A stretch of 64,000 nt of DNA from contig NC_049991.1 in the NCBI RefSeq assembly GCF_000003815.2, positions 17,914,647-17,978,646 on the forward strand. Reading direction: 5' to 3'. Source of the stretch: Branchiostoma floridae. Lineage: Eukaryota > Chordata > Leptocardii > Amphioxiformes > Branchiostomatidae. The position numbers and the translations under genes were made by a program. The notes under the pieces are model-generated. The model saw nothing but the letters and a program-made list of their open reading frames with translations, was not told where the DNA came from and made no database searches. Of this stretch, positions 23,816 to 37,332 are shown in pieces; position 1 is the first letter of the stretch; the number at the start of each line of letters is the position of its first letter.

Positions 23816-24689
23816 CTAAACAATGGGGTTCCCTCCGTGTAGCCGCTCGGTCTCTGCCAGCTCCTTCTGCCGCGCGGCCTCCAGCCGTACCCGCTCCGCC
23901 TGCGCCTCGTAAAAGTCCGTACCCTGTCGCCGGGCCTCCTTCCGCCTCAAGATGGGGATCCAGACGATGCCGAGGAGACAGAACATGAAGCCGAGACAGA
24001 GCAGCACGGGCCCCACCGTGCCGGTATCGTCCCCTTGCAGCTGTCCCGAGTAGTGCAGCGCGGTGATGACGATGCCGGCGATGAGGAGCAGGCCGCCCAG
24101 GATGAGAGTCACGATGGCGCGGCACAGCGGGATCTCGGCGCACGGGTCTCGGCACCCCGTCTGCTGGTTGGGAGGAGGCCGGTTAGCCAGCTTGGCGAAG
24201 CCGCGCAGACCGCTGGCACCGCCACCGCCGCCGCCTCCGCCGTTACCTGAATGAATGAATGAATGAACGAACGGTTTTTATTGACATGGACCTTTTGGTG
24301 CTGAATTACATTTTTCAAACTCACTCACACTCACTCACAAACTCACCATAACAGTGCTACTAATTTGCGAAAACGTCACATATTTAAAGTACTCGTATTA
24401 AATTGAACATCAGGGTGACAGTACAGTCAAACCTGTCTATAGCGGCCACTCAAGGGACCGGACAAATTTGGCCACTATAGACAGGTGGCCTCTGTATAGA
24501 GATTGCAACTTGTAGATAAAATACCCAAGGGACCGACAAAAAGTGGCCACTATGGACAGGTGGCCCCTCTGTAGAGGTGGCCCCTAATACAGGTTTGACT
24601 GTATAGTATAAAAATTACAATAATAACATTATAACATTTACTACATGTCATTTAACATTCTTACCTGTTCCGGCCCAGGTGCCGTGCAT
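23816..24689 (-). CDS. PIRT-like two-pass membrane protein
   Basis: Two coding exons: 24665-24689 (ATG at 24689, G at position -3) and 23816-24246. The junction is GT-AG with the split codon G|GT, giving 151 residues; vertebrate PIRT is about 137. The N-terminus is Gly-rich (eight Gly in a row, residues 11-18). Membrane segments span about residues 52-75 (TLILGGLLLIAGIVITALHY) and 86-108 (VGPVLLCLGFMFCLLGIVWI), followed at once by RRKEARRQ. The pattern GG-LL-G-VIT in the first segment and VGP-L-LG-GIVWIPI plus a basic cluster in the second is what I recognise from PIRT, a phosphoinositide-binding regulator of TRP channels. In PIRT the basic juxtamembrane patch binds PIP2. The exon with the ATG extends upstream as 5' UTR to an acceptor at 24718. 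Family assignment is by recognition; function in this animal is inference. Confidence 0.65.
24422..24603. mobile_element. Mariner-type MITE in the PIRT-like intron
   Basis: The terminal inverted repeat CAGTCAAACCTGT appears at the left, and ACAGGTTTGACTG at the right. TA flanks both ends, as expected of Tc1/mariner insertion. The interior repeats GGCCACTATRGACAGGTGGCC. No transposase. Confidence 0.75.
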
Positions 24690-24850
24690 GTCGCCTTCTC
24701 CTGAAGCCAGGGTTCACCTGCACAAACGCAATAAAAAAACACAGGAAATGAAACAAAATTGGCCTCTGCAGTTGTTAAAAAGCCGCTAGAGGGCTCAAAC
24801 CTAAGACACTCAAGAGATCAAAATCACGACCAAAATCACAGCTCCACTGT

Positions 24851-24987
24851 CAACATACATACACGTACACGCACACACAAACACGCGCACGTGAGACTGC
24901 ACGCATAGGCACACACACGCCGGACACACTCGCACACACACGCATACACGCATGCACGTACGCGCGCGCGCGCACACACACACACAC

Positions 24988-25020
<33 letters not shown>
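24851..25020. repeat. (CA)n-rich microsatellite
   Basis: Interrupted CA/CATA/CGCG dinucleotide tract; the purest parts are at 24961-25020. A run of 14 C follows at 25160-25173. Confidence 0.9.
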
Positions 25021-25173
25021 GACGACTTTTTTCTTATACTAAGTCAGCCACAAACAAAGATTACATTATACGGTGATAAAGTTACAGTGAAAGCTCGCAG
25101 TTATCGTCATAAGTGATCCTCATTACAGCATCTCGTACTAAATCAAGCGTCATTTTTTGCCCCCCCCCCCCCC

Positions 25174-27509
25174 ATATCAATGCTAACATCCTTCAATTCA
25201 ATTTAGTTGTCTTTCATTTACGTCGATCAAGGTTAGAGATCCAGGTAATAGAATATGCCAAATAGCGGTTCTGGTACAAATGGATATGATTTGATTTTGG
25301 AAAAAAAAAATCATTTCCATTTGTTGATCACACGAATTACTCTTTTTGGGCATAGTTTCCACTTTCTTCTTCTGAATTAGAAAAAAACCCGTACCGGTGC
25401 CAAGCTTAATCGTCCCATTTAATCTTCTGCAGCCGAGTTATGTCGTTGGCTAGGAGATGAGAGGCCATGGCCATGTCCCTACATACCCTGGAGAAATCTC
25501 CTATAAACGCAATCTTCGAGGCATTAAAGATACTGTACCGTACAGCATAAACCGATATCAATATTGACGTCTTGTCTACTATCCAGTCTTTATTTCTTTA
25601 AGCCTTGGCTTTGTAGAAACTTCCTGTCAGGAAGAATACCTTACAACGATAAATCAGGCCACTCTCTTCCACTAATCATGAAATATGGAGGATAGACCCA
25701 GTTGGAAGATACTGTCTCCATATAACTATATATATTTGCACATTTCACAGCTGTATTGTACGATTTACAATATGAGGGAAAGCTTTTTATCTATTTTTTT
25801 GGATAATTGATAAAATTGTTGCGCGCTCGGATGTCATCCATATAATCAAACCAACATGGCCTAATCACGAAGTACGGGGGATGGACCCAGTTGGAAGACA
25901 CTCTGTCTCAATAAACCAATGACGTCCGATTCTTCACGGCAGCGCCGCACCGGGACACGTACCGGGTACTGGTTATGGATCACTGTCTCCGTGCTCAGTA
26001 CGCGCGGCATGTGGTATTGCATAAGCTGGTAGGTATAGCATAAGCTGGTAGGGATCTGTTCTTAGAGGCCATTCACACCTCTGCGTATATTCAAGTTCGT
26101 AGCAGTATTGGGAATATTAGATTGGGTTCACACGTGCGTATATATGCAAGTCCGTATGAGATCCGAATGGAATATCCTGTTCTCCTCTTCGCAAGCTCCG
26201 AAGAGAACTCCACTTCCTGCAGTCTATGTACACAACAACACGGGAATGGTAGTTGCCACCGTCAGCACACGGCTGGCAATTATTGCCCGCGACACTGTCC
26301 TCGGTGCACGCGGTATGTGGCAGAGCATAAGTTGGTAGGGAACTGTGCAAAGCGCGTTCTTAGAGGCCATTCACACCTCTGCGTATATTCATGTCTCTAG
26401 CAGTATGAAATTCTGTAAGCAGCCGTACGGACGTCGCACGTACTTGAAAACACACGCACGTGTGAACCCCACCTAGTTACTAGTAATACTTGATTATACG
26501 TCACGCGCATTTGGCGTATGAATTACGACTTTCGCATATCCATTCAATATGAGGTGCGTATGCAGTACGCAAATCTACTTTTCGTAATGTGAATAGGCGA
26601 ATGTATGTATGTATGTATGCATGACGCTCGTTGTCGCTTGATGGAAAGGGGACCTCGCGAATGGAACTTTACGGAATTCGGAAAAGACACTTTCTTAAAA
26701 ATGTATCCGTGTTGCCCCACTTGTCTGTATGAATTATGTATGTAGCGGAGCACCGTGGATGGATGGGCTGACCCCCGCCGGAGGTAGGGCAGCTCCCCAG
26801 CGGCACAGGTCAGCAGTAAACCCGCCCTAGGCAATCAGACCGTCCGATGAAAAATGACACCCCCGGCCCGTTCCAACAGGTTCGCTTTGAAACGGGCAGT
26901 GGTCGTGTATGTAGTCTGTCATAGCCCCGGGAACAATGGTCTACCTGCAGGGACGTTTGAGTCAGCTGTTACTTTTGACAGGTTGAAGGACTGAGCTGCA
27001 CGTTACAGATGGACGTAGGCTGAGAAATTGCATCGTTACCGGCTTGAGGTAGCGTAATGGCACAGATTACAATTATGGTGATGCTTTGTGTCCGGCCTTC
27101 CGTGCTTTTATAGATTATAATATATAGAAGGATTTCAATTGCTTTAATACGCACTTGGGGTTCTCAATGTTACAGTTTTGAGTTAGAATGTCTTTAGTGT
27201 CGTATTTCAGCTTGTGAAAATTGCAACCATGGCAAAATTTGGTCATCATTGAAGAAAGTCATGTTCAGTACAATGAGATGAAATCTCTTCGAGAAGAAAC
27301 GCGTCACCAGTAAGAAAAAAGGCCCAGGGAGAGTGGATAAGCAAAAATTATTTTTTTTAGGCCAGCGCTCTAAAAGTACAATATAATACATTTACCTAAA
27401 TCTACATTAACAATCGACACAGATATACGACTTTCTGAATCAAATTAGATCCTTTTGGAGCTACCAACACAGATGATACAACTTTGTTGAGAAATCTCTT
27501 GACTTCATT
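25174..27509. other. No gene seen; two local duplications
   Basis: A motif with GACCCAGTTGGAAGA recurs near 25675-25725 and 25860-25910. Another, GAGGCCATTCACACCTCTGC plus GTATATTCA, recurs near 26066-26095 and 26361-26392. Open frames here are short and carry no recognisable motif. Confidence 0.5.
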
Positions 27510-27729
27510 AAGGTAGTATCTCACTGCACTTGGGGCACCAGTGAGGCACTGCGGGGTTCAAAAGATTACTCAACGAATCTCAGAGCTAGAGATAAAGAAC
27601 AAATTTGCTTACGTTTTGTGTATTTTGTTGTCTTCTAAGTCATACTTTTACGTATCACGCAATATCTTAATTATAAAAAAAAGACAAAAATAACACAACA
27701 GTGCCGCTGTGCAGTGAGATTCCACCTTC
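27510..27729. repeat. MITE of the TCTCACTGCACTTG family, copy 1
   Basis: Left end AAGGTAGTATCTCACTGCAC, then TTGGGGCACC and GGCACTGCGGGGTTC; right end GTGCAGTGAGATTCCACCTT. The interior carries GTGTATTTTGTTGTCTTCTA. Relatives occur at 33531, 34092, 44343 and 47334. Confidence 0.75.
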
Positions 27730-30700
27730 ATAACGTGTTAAGCATCGGGGGTTCCAAGAGATTTCCTTTCCACATGGACTCCAGCTCTTACAAAATACTC
27801 TACTTTGCGAATCATTTTCTAAAGGTCGTCAACTTTTAAGATTTCCTCAGGAGCTCATGCAAGAGATTATGTGCCTACGCGCTCAAGCTTACTCAAGACG
27901 AGCTGGCTGCACTTAAGGTCTTAGACAATAAGCTAGTGTCGATTCATGCTTTAGATTAAACCTTCCAAGCCTGTCATACGAAAGTAGGCTTACCTTGACA
28001 CTGTTGCCGAGTCTTATGCATTGCATATTACCTTGCCTTATATGTAGAATGGATAAAAATGTAAACTACAGAATATGCATCCTACAGGACACGAAAATAC
28101 TATTAGTGCAGTACGTTTTATATCGAACGTCTAGAAGACCCATTGACCATGACCTCTCGCTGGGAATACCGTTATATATATTTACATAACTGTCGTGCAA
28201 TATTCTTAATGCACTTAGAATATCGTAATCAATTGCTATCCCGTCCATGTCTAAACCTCAATTTCATTTTTATTGTCTGTATCTCTACCGATAAGCAAAG
28301 AGATCAAGATATATCAATACGTTTTTATTACAAACAATTACACTAAATCCTAGATACAGTGATGTCCCTATGGTAAGGTCATAGAAAATCTGAATGGAGT
28401 TTAACGGTTTATGTAAAGCAGAATTGTATAGTCACGAAATATTTTTTACTGCCTTCATGACAATATTCCATCAAGTATATATGGAAAACCCAAAAGCAAA
28501 CGTCCCCCATGTTATTATTGATCATCTAGCTGTTGTTTATTTATGCTTGCATTAAGTTATTTAAATGCTGTAAAAACAGGTGATATTTTTTTTTTCCTAT
28601 ATGAGTTTGCTGGTATAATTTCGACTTTTCTTCCATTTGTTAATTGTGTTGTACTTCCGCTTTGGATCCATGGTATATGTGTACGTTACCTTATTGCATT
28701 ATTATTGTGCATTTTCCTATTTGTAAAATGAACAAAAAGAAATAAAAGAAATTTAAAAAGAAATCTCCCTCCCACCACGTTCCGTTACGCCACAGTCAAT
28801 GCTAACGGCACTGGGCTACCATAAATCCGTGCAGCGTTCAACGGTCTTACTGACACGCTCCATTAACATCATCGGGTATTACCGTGATTTGCCGCGACAC
28901 CTCGCTGGGAGGGTTGGAAGGCTCAACAGCGCGAGTTTTAGACGCCTTGTGTGGTAAAGGCTTCGGATAGTTGTGCTGCAGTAAACCGTACGTGGGCACG
29001 AGATAATGTCAGCCAGTCTCGACAGATAAGAATCCAAGACGTGTAGCAAGATAGAGTAATGCAATGTTAAACAAAGAATATACAGCTTCGTGTCTGTAAA
29101 ATGCTCAACAGGCTAAAAGCACTCCACTCTCTTCTGTGGACATAGAGATAGCGACGTTACACATATTAAGTGCCATACATTTTGAATGAAGTACATACAA
29201 TGAGAGACACAGCTTCCATAAAAGGACTTGAGAAAGAGCTTTCTGATAAGCTTAAGCGGTCAATGTTTTGAAGTACCTTCGAATGCAAATGAATGTATGG
29301 AATGAAAAAAAAAACTGCTACAGTTTTAGTGATATCAATAGTGCTCCGTGCCCGGAGGTTAATTGCAGGTACATGGTGAAAACATATGAGATATAACAGT
29401 GATAAACATTACTGTAAAAGGAGGCTACTCGAATACTATTGACTTGTTGACTGTTGAACAAAAAATGTCAAGACGGACTTGAATATATGCACATGTGTGA
29501 ACGGGCTCTTAATAACAAAGATATCGTTATCTGGACCCGCCTATCCAATGAAGTGCCTGACTAGCGCTGTTGTTATCGATCGTGTGTGTAATAGCATCTC
29601 AATGAGCGAAGCCGGATCTACGGTGGAGCATGTGAGAGCTGTCAGATCGTATCTGGCTCCATCGTTCTCTCTCTAGATAATACTATTCGAACCTGGCTCC
29701 ATCGTTCTCTCTCTCGATAATAAAATTCGAACCAGTCTCCGTCGTTCTTTCTCTCGATAAGAACATTCGAACCAGTTTCCAACGTTCTCTTTCTCGATAA
29801 GAACAGTCAAATCTGGCTCCATCTTTCTCTCTCACTAGATAAGAACATTCAAATCAGGCTCTGGACATCGTTCTCTCTCTCCCTCGATAAGAACATTCGC
29901 ACTTGATGAGGCAATATTTCTGAATTCTTTGGCTAAGTCAACAAATAGACGTGTCTCACTTCACTGACAGTCCGATCTTTTCAGCCTATTGATCAGGTCT
30001 TTATAACATCTATACTTGATGTCCTAATCACCTTATTACTGGTTGGTATTGGTTCCCGTGACACAATCGGTAACGCAATACCGCTAGTTGCCTGGCCATC
30101 TGGATCAGATTCCGTGGATCCGAGGGCCGGAGTTCGATTCCAGCAATGTTTAGGGTCAACCGCAGCTCGGACATACTGTAAGATCTTTTAACGAATTGTA
30201 GTCGTAATTTCGGATTTGGCGTAAAGCCGCCCACCCCGTGTATTATGACGAGGAGGAAGCGTCAAGCACAGGCTTACTTTACACAAAATGGACTGTCAAA
30301 TGACACTATGAGAATTTAGATAACTTACCACTTCATGTGATAGCATTTACTACATAGAAGCTTTGTTTTATTTTCAAGACAGTACCAATATGTAAGTCAT
30401 AAATCGGTTCTATGTACTATTATTCAAACTTGCTGTAAGCCTTAAGGTCCCAGATAATCCCAGATTGGTGTCGACAGGTCACGGATTATTTGCGGCCCAC
30501 GGGTTTAAGAGGGACATCAGATGGTATTACGGAGAGGGGTCATGGAAAGTGGAATGGGTCATTGAAGGAATCTGCTTTGTATGCGTCTCATGGTGGAATA
30601 AAAGCTTTGTAAGGAGCATCAGTAGCAGAAAATATTAACGTTATGGTGATACAACGTTAAGAACATTCAATTTGGTAGCAGAAAAATATGGATTTGTCAA

Positions 30701-32270
30701 CGTTATGGCGATACAGCGTTGCCTAATGTCCGTCAGTGCGTCGATTGCTTCAAGCCAACTCTTACCTCTCACAGGTCGATAACGTGGCCTGGAGTTTCCT
30801 CATCAACCGTATCGATCCCTACCATTCGAGGTGAAATACCATTCCTCCTGTTTCCATACTTGAACATTAGCTGATAAAGATTTTTGCCGCGACCTTCGTC
30901 CAAAAACGAATGCATAAATACTTCATCTGCGTGAAAATCGATACATGTAATGGCGACGGGATTCTGCAGATCAACCAGCTTTAACCAGTTACTACCAGTC
31001 ATATCCGCTTTGAACGAATATAACGACCAACTACCAGCCAAAGCTGACGTCGATATTGACCGGGGGAGGAAGAGCATCGTTACTTTGCTGTGTCTGTATA
31101 TAAATTTTATTGCCTGTACAATCTCCCGGGTACTATTCTTCTTACTTAAATCATGACTACAAATCTATCAGGTCATAACCATAGCACACACGTCCGTTAC
31201 AAATTGATAAAGGTGCCAATATTTCGTAATCTACCTCTCGACTTTTATCATTCATTGTCTCCCTATTGAAATGGATATAACGAGTAGCAAGTATCGCGCC
31301 TAAGTAGGCCAAACTATAATCATGATACATGTGTGGTTGTGCACTAGTATTCAGATGCACGGGTGCGTGTCATTGCATTTTAATTATTCAAAGAGTTATT
31401 ATTAATGTAGCCGCGACTTGGGTATGATCTACCCTTGTCGTGAGTGTGAAAACGTTTGGGGACTTAGGTAGGAAGTGTTCTTCGAATACTAAAATCTTCA
31501 TCTCAATCTTTGAAAATCCTTGAAGAAATGATTATTACAAATCGCATTTCATTTCCACTGGACTGACCTCAAAGAAACTCTACGGGTAGCTGATGACATA
31601 GATAAAATCCTTTTCAATACTACCTGTAGACTATCTTGGCTTCTGCCCAATCAAATTGCACTGTCATTTCACTAGGACAGTAACCTCGCCCTGATTGCGT
31701 TGCGGCCTAGAATTTGAAGAAAGTTTATAGATAAAAACCAATTATTTTGTGTATTTTGTTGCTTTTTCTGATTTTGCACGATATGCAATCAAGGCTAACA
31801 AATTTCCAGCGCGATTGCCGTCTAGTGCAATAAGGGCCTCGCTAAAGATAGATGACAACCCAGACATTTGAAATGATTATGATAATAATATCCAATACCT
31901 AATGTTATCTATCTTCTGACAGATGCCCATTTAATCAACCATTAGAGACTTAATACCAAAGCACTGTTGTTATTACATCTGACTGGTAATGGCGTATGAT
32001 AGATTACTTCATGTGGCTAAACTGGCGACTTCTTTGTGTAAGAATAACACTGTAATTCAATCCATGATTCTGAGGTGAGCGAATAATATTTTCCTCGCCT
32101 AAAAGGCCAAATTCATTGAGTTAAAGAAAACACTCGTATGAAAGGGACCCATTAAATCCACGGATGTTATGCATCATGATACGGTTACTATGAAAACGTT
32201 GGCTTGTCACAATACACGAGAATCTTTCCATCATTTTTCACTGTTAGCGTTGTTGGTTTTAGGTTAATTC
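27730..32270. other. No recognised gene; one weak frame at 30769-31077
   Basis: AT-rich DNA. The minus frame 30769-31077 (102 codons, ATG start) contains NPVAITCIDFHADEVF and has protein-like composition, but no family is recognised and no splice context was found. A B-box-like AGTTCGATTCC at 30129-30139 hints at a tRNA-derived SINE, unproven. Confidence 0.3.
29653..29903 (+). repeat. 40-base minisatellite, six copies
   Basis: The unit is CTGGCTCCATCGTTCTCTCT followed by CTCGATAAGAACATTCGAAC. Unit lengths run from 40 to about 48, with divergence rising to the right. Confidence 0.85.
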
Positions 32271-34860
32271 GGCATCGTGCTAACAGAAGCACCAGGTGGT
32301 GCAGTTTGTTCTAGTATTTAGACGGGCCATTTATCGACCTGGAAAATGGTGTAACTTGGCACTAATGTCCTTCTTTATGCAGCATGCCTCCCCTGCTGAG
32401 AAATACATACACACCAGATCCTAGGCTATAACGCCACGATGTTATGTATTTTCTATCCTACGCCTTAAGTATTGATACCGGATATGCATGTGGAAGACTA
32501 TACCAACGCGTATATCAACCTGTAAATGGTATATTTTGCACTAATGGCCTTCACTACGCACTTCTCGTGCTAAGATAAAGGATGGCAGACCAAGATTTTA
32601 TTAACGAGTTTGCTCCATGCAAGGCCATTGGCCACTTCTAGACACTGAACTACGCTCACTGTTGATATTCTAACGATCTTATATGTATTTTACTCCTATT
32701 TCATCGTAAAATTATACCAACTATAGAATACTGTACATACACTTTTCACTTGAAATTATGCGTAATGATACATAGTACGCTTTTATTGACACGTAAATTA
32801 CATGATTAGCACTAGAAGTTTTCACTTTGTACGCCCCCTTTCAGGATATGCATACCTTCTTCCTGTCGAGCTGTATTCCGTTACCACCAAGACACTTACG
32901 TGTTTTTCGTATCCTGTACATAAGAGTGCACCTGTTGTAGAAGAATATATCAACGGTTATCGCCTGTATTGTATATCTTATTTATCACCCTATCATTCAA
33001 GTGCATAACAACAATGGAAGACCACACAAACGCTTTTAAACCTGTAAATTATTCAATTCGCACTTCGCACTGATATAATGTCCATTACTACATAGTATAC
33101 CTTACCCTTCCTGTTAAGACATACACTCTTTCTCCGTGCGAAGCTATCACATTTCATGTGCTTTTCGTCCTAAGACTGTATCAGTGTTTACTTACGATAC
33201 CATAATTTGTACTAATGGCTTCAATCTATATACCCCTCTTTCTAAGACATGTAATGCAGACGCTCTTAGTACTTAACTGTATAATGTTACCAACACGATG
33301 GCTTAATGTATGTATCGTCAATATTCAAAGTTAAAAGTCGTCGCATCTTTTCTGAGACGAAAAATGTTCTTCGTACTTAGCTGTATGATGTTACCAACAC
33401 GCTACCTTTATGTATGCATTACCCACATTTAAACTTTATCCATTCCATTACTAGTAGTCGTCGCGGTCTTTCTTGAGACAACAAAAATATTCTTCGTACT
33501 TAGCTGTATGATGTTACCAACACGATGTCTAAAGATGCACTCTCACTGCACTTGCGTCAAGTTTGCGTCACTGCGAGGTTTGAAAGACATTCAACGAATT
33601 TCAGAGGTAAAGAAATTTCTTACTTTTTGTGTATTTTGTCATCTTCTAAGTCATACATTTATGTATTGCGCAATATCTAAATTATATGAAATCGGAGAAA
33701 ATAACAAAACAGTGACGTAGCGAACGAACCCCGCAGTGACGCAAGATTGACACAAGTGCGATGAAAGTGCACCTTTAAAGTAGGCATCATCCATATTTAA
33801 AGTCTGTCCATTCCAACATTAGTAGTCGCCGCGGTCTTTCCTGAGACAAAGAAAATGTTTTTCGTTCACTCTCACTGCACTTATCTTTCGAACCCCGCAG
33901 TGACGCAAGCTTGACGCAAGTGCAGTGAGAGTGCACCTTTAGCTGCATGCTGTTACCAACACGGTGCCTTTATGTATGCATCATCGACGTTTAAAGTTTA
34001 TCATTTCCAACATTAGTAGTCGTCGCGGTCTTTCTTGAGACAACAAAAATATTCTTCGTACTTAGCTGTATGATGTTACCAACACGATGTCTAAAGATGC
34101 ACTCTCACTGCACTTGCGTCAAGTTTGCGTCACTGCGAGGTTTGAAAGACATTCAACGAATTTCAGAGGTAAAGAAGTTTCTTACTTTTTGTGTATTTTG
34201 TCATCTTCAAGTCATTTACGTATTGCGCAATATCTAAATTATATAAAATCGGAGAAAATAACAAAACAGTGACGTAGTGAACGAACCCCGCAGTGACGCA
34301 AGATTGACACAAGTGCAGTGAGAGTACACCTTAAATGTATGTATCATCCACGTTTAAAGTTTATACATTCCAACATTAGTAGTCACCGCGGTTTTTCCTG
34401 AGACAACAAAAATGTTCTTCGTACTTAAGGTGAACCTTGAGTTGTATGATGTTACTAACACGCTTTAAGTATGCATCATCCACATTTAAAGTTTATCCTT
34501 TCCAACATTAGAAGTGACCGCAGTCTATCCTGAATCGAAAGTGTTCTTCGTACTTAGCTGTATGATGCTACCAACACGACGGCTGGCTTAATATATGCAT
34601 CATTCACGTTTAAAGTTTATACATTCCAACATTAGTAGTCGCCGCGGTCTTTCCTGAGACAACAAAAATGTTCTTCGTACTTAAGGTGCACCCTCACTGA
34701 ACTTATCTGTCTAACCCCGCAGTGACGCAAGCTTGACGCAAGTGCAGTGAGAGTGCACCTTTAGCTGCATGCTGTTACCAACACGGTGCCTTTATGTATG
34801 CATCATCGACGTTTAAAGTCTGTCCATTCCAACATTAGTAGTCACCGCGGCCTTTCCTGA
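32270..34860. repeat. Complex tandem array with embedded MITEs
   Basis: Units share CTTAGCTGTATGATGTTACC, then AACACG, TATGTATGCATCATC, TTTAAAGTTTATCCATTCC and TTAGTAGTCGCCGCGGTC. The recent copies are at about 33281-34860 (around eight); more degenerate ones with CCTGTAAATGGT and GCACTAATG extend back to about 32330. Some units contain a MITE of the TCTCACTGCACTTG family: full-length at 33531-33776 and 34092-34334, short foldbacks at about 33868-33943 and 34683-34763. Confidence 0.8.
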
Positions 34861-36893
34861 GACATGCGAACCCAATCAGCCCGACGATTCTCCCTGATAC
34901 ACCGCCGACCGCCGGACGCCAGCTTTTAATTCTGTTCCGGGCTACTGATTCTGAGAGCCTCATTCATCAGACGAAATCAAGCGATCATTCGCTCCTCAAT
35001 CACTTCTAATTAATAGGGGCTGTCCGAACCGTTTGTCACGGCAGTCTGTGGAAGAATGCCATCCAGAAGCTTTGGCCAAAAATCCTGCCAAACACCGGCA
35101 CGCTTGTGGAATACGAAATTAGACCGTACGAACAGTTTTATTTATAGGTCATTATTATAATGTTATTGGCTATTGCGATGCACACAATGTTCTGAATATG
35201 ATTTTAGATATTGGGAAAACATAATCATGAATTAAATGTATGCATGCAATTGCTTGAAAACCAAATTGTTTTAGTTTTATGTCATTTATTGTTATTCTAG
35301 TTTTGTTATTTTAATGCATACTATTACGATTCATATAATGGTCTGAATCCGATTTTAGTTATTGAGAATATATAATCATGACTGTAAGATGGATTAAATG
35401 TATGTCTAATAGGTAAAACCGTACAACTAACTATGCGAGAATTGTTTTTGTAACTATGTAATTATGTGAACACCAAATTGCTTTCAAGGTATTGTTTTTT
35501 AATGCATACAGCGGTTTGGGAATGTATAGATGAATGAAATGTTACTCGACATTTCCAAATATTTTAGGTAGATTATAAACTACATGAAAGGTAATTCTAC
35601 CGGAAATTCTATTATGGTCCAATCCTGTTTATATCAGCAAATCACCGGCAAAACAGGTCAGACGTCTGTTTGTAACATAAGTTGTGTTTGGTCTCTAGAA
35701 ATCAAAGTTTGAATTCATCGATGGCTTTATGAAAGGCTATTCTTGATGATATTACTGACGATATAGAAACAAACATTACAGAAGGAAGCCCCTTCAGGAA
35801 TTGAATAGCGCAACAGTTTAAGGTATCTGTTTCAATTGACGTCAGAGTCAGTTCTTTTGTGTTTCAAAGATAGAATCGAAGTCCTAATGGCCTTCGGCAC
35901 AAAAAGACCGCAACCTTTAGAACTCTTCCCCAATCAGTGGGCTTCGTGACTTAGTCTTAGGGGGATACAGATTCATCGATCTGTTGTTTTTTCCGCAGTA
36001 TTTTCGTCTGTTGATCAGTCGAACGTGAACGTATTCACGACGCAGATAAACTCACGGAATGGGTAATGACTGCAATGATGATAACGTAGTGATGATGATG
36101 ATAATAAGGTAGTCCTACTTCATGTAACGTTAATAGTGCCACGTATGCCACGTAAACGTACCATAGGTGGCATACGTGGCACAGTTCAAAATTGTCTAAA
36201 ACCAGAGTCGGCACACACGTGTAGTGTAATTAGTTATTGATTATTATTGATTAATGTATTTGAAACAAAGCTAGATATGGCGGTTTCTGTCCGGAATCGA
36301 TTTGCCGGCATCTTTTTTATTTCCAGGCCAAAATGTATAACGTTTAAGCTTGTATCATCTGGTATTTAAACCAAATTATTGAAATATAGCCGTTCCTTGT
36401 TTCTAGATCAGATATACACCGCATAATTGAAGTATGATAAAAGGTAGTTTTACTCAGATGAAACCATCACTCTTTTTAGAAAAAATCTTATTTTAAGTCA
36501 GAGTGATACATGTTAGTATTGTAACGTATCGTACCTTTAGGTCCAATTCAAAAATATGTTTCTCACAACCATCAAAATTTGCTAACAGGAGGAATAACAC
36601 GATTGGGTCATTGACCGATTCACAGAACTCGGATTTACTGACCCTTCAACTAAGAGGTCAGAACGATACAGAAAGTTGTTTATTCACATTCATCTCTCGT
36701 TCCAGACCAAACCAAATCCATCACCCTCCTCCTGTTGCCCTCCAGACATTTGGAATAGAATTTTGACCGAAAGTAATCAGACTAACGCGAGGTTGTGATG
36801 GCTTATGTGACCTGTGTACGCGACTTTACATCAAGTTCAACCGCCACGGTGAGCAAGGGCAACGGTGCACGTCATACGAATAGTTCAAGGCAG
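34861..36893. other. No gene seen
   Basis: AT-rich sequence with short frames only. One perfect 16-base hairpin stem lies at 36136-36182. Confidence 0.5.
36136..36182. repeat. Perfect 16-base inverted repeat
   Basis: GTGCCACGTATGCCAC (36136-36151) is followed after 15 bases by its exact inverse complement GTGGCATACGTGGCAC (36167-36182). Confidence 0.8.
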
Positions 36894-37332
36894 TTTGGAC
36901 TTATCCCCAAGCAGAGGTAAGGAGGATCAGACTCAGGGGCAGTGTTTCAAGCATGATTTTGCAGTTATCATGGAAGCTCATCCGTGTTGGTAGTAATCAG
37001 AGTAAAAATTGCTTCAAATACAAATGTTTACACGGACCACATTTCCAACGACCACTGTAACCTTCTTCAGTATTGGTCCTGAAGAAGGCAACAATGGTCG
37101 TTGAAAATTTGATCTGTGTATACCTTTGTGTTGGAAGAAAGTTTAGCATTGTGCCATGTGTTTCAATATTAAGTCCGTATTTTTATCATATCATCTTGGC
37201 TTGGTTTCGCAGGAGATGACAAAGAGTTCGAAAGGTGCAATAGATCTACCAGGAAGATGCACTACAATGTTGCAAGGGCAGAAACACTGAGACTAAGAAT
37301 CCTCTTTACCTCTGCTTGGAGATTTATCCAAA
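36894..37332. repeat. TIR element, about 439 bases, CCAAGCAGAGGTAA ends
   Basis: Left end TTTGGACTTATCCCCAAGCA running on to GAGGTAAGGAGGAT; right end ATCCTCTTTACCTCTGCTTG through ATCCAAA. A separate inner hairpin lies at about 37046-37108 (CCAACGACCACTGTAACC against its inverse). No open frame of note. Confidence 0.65.
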
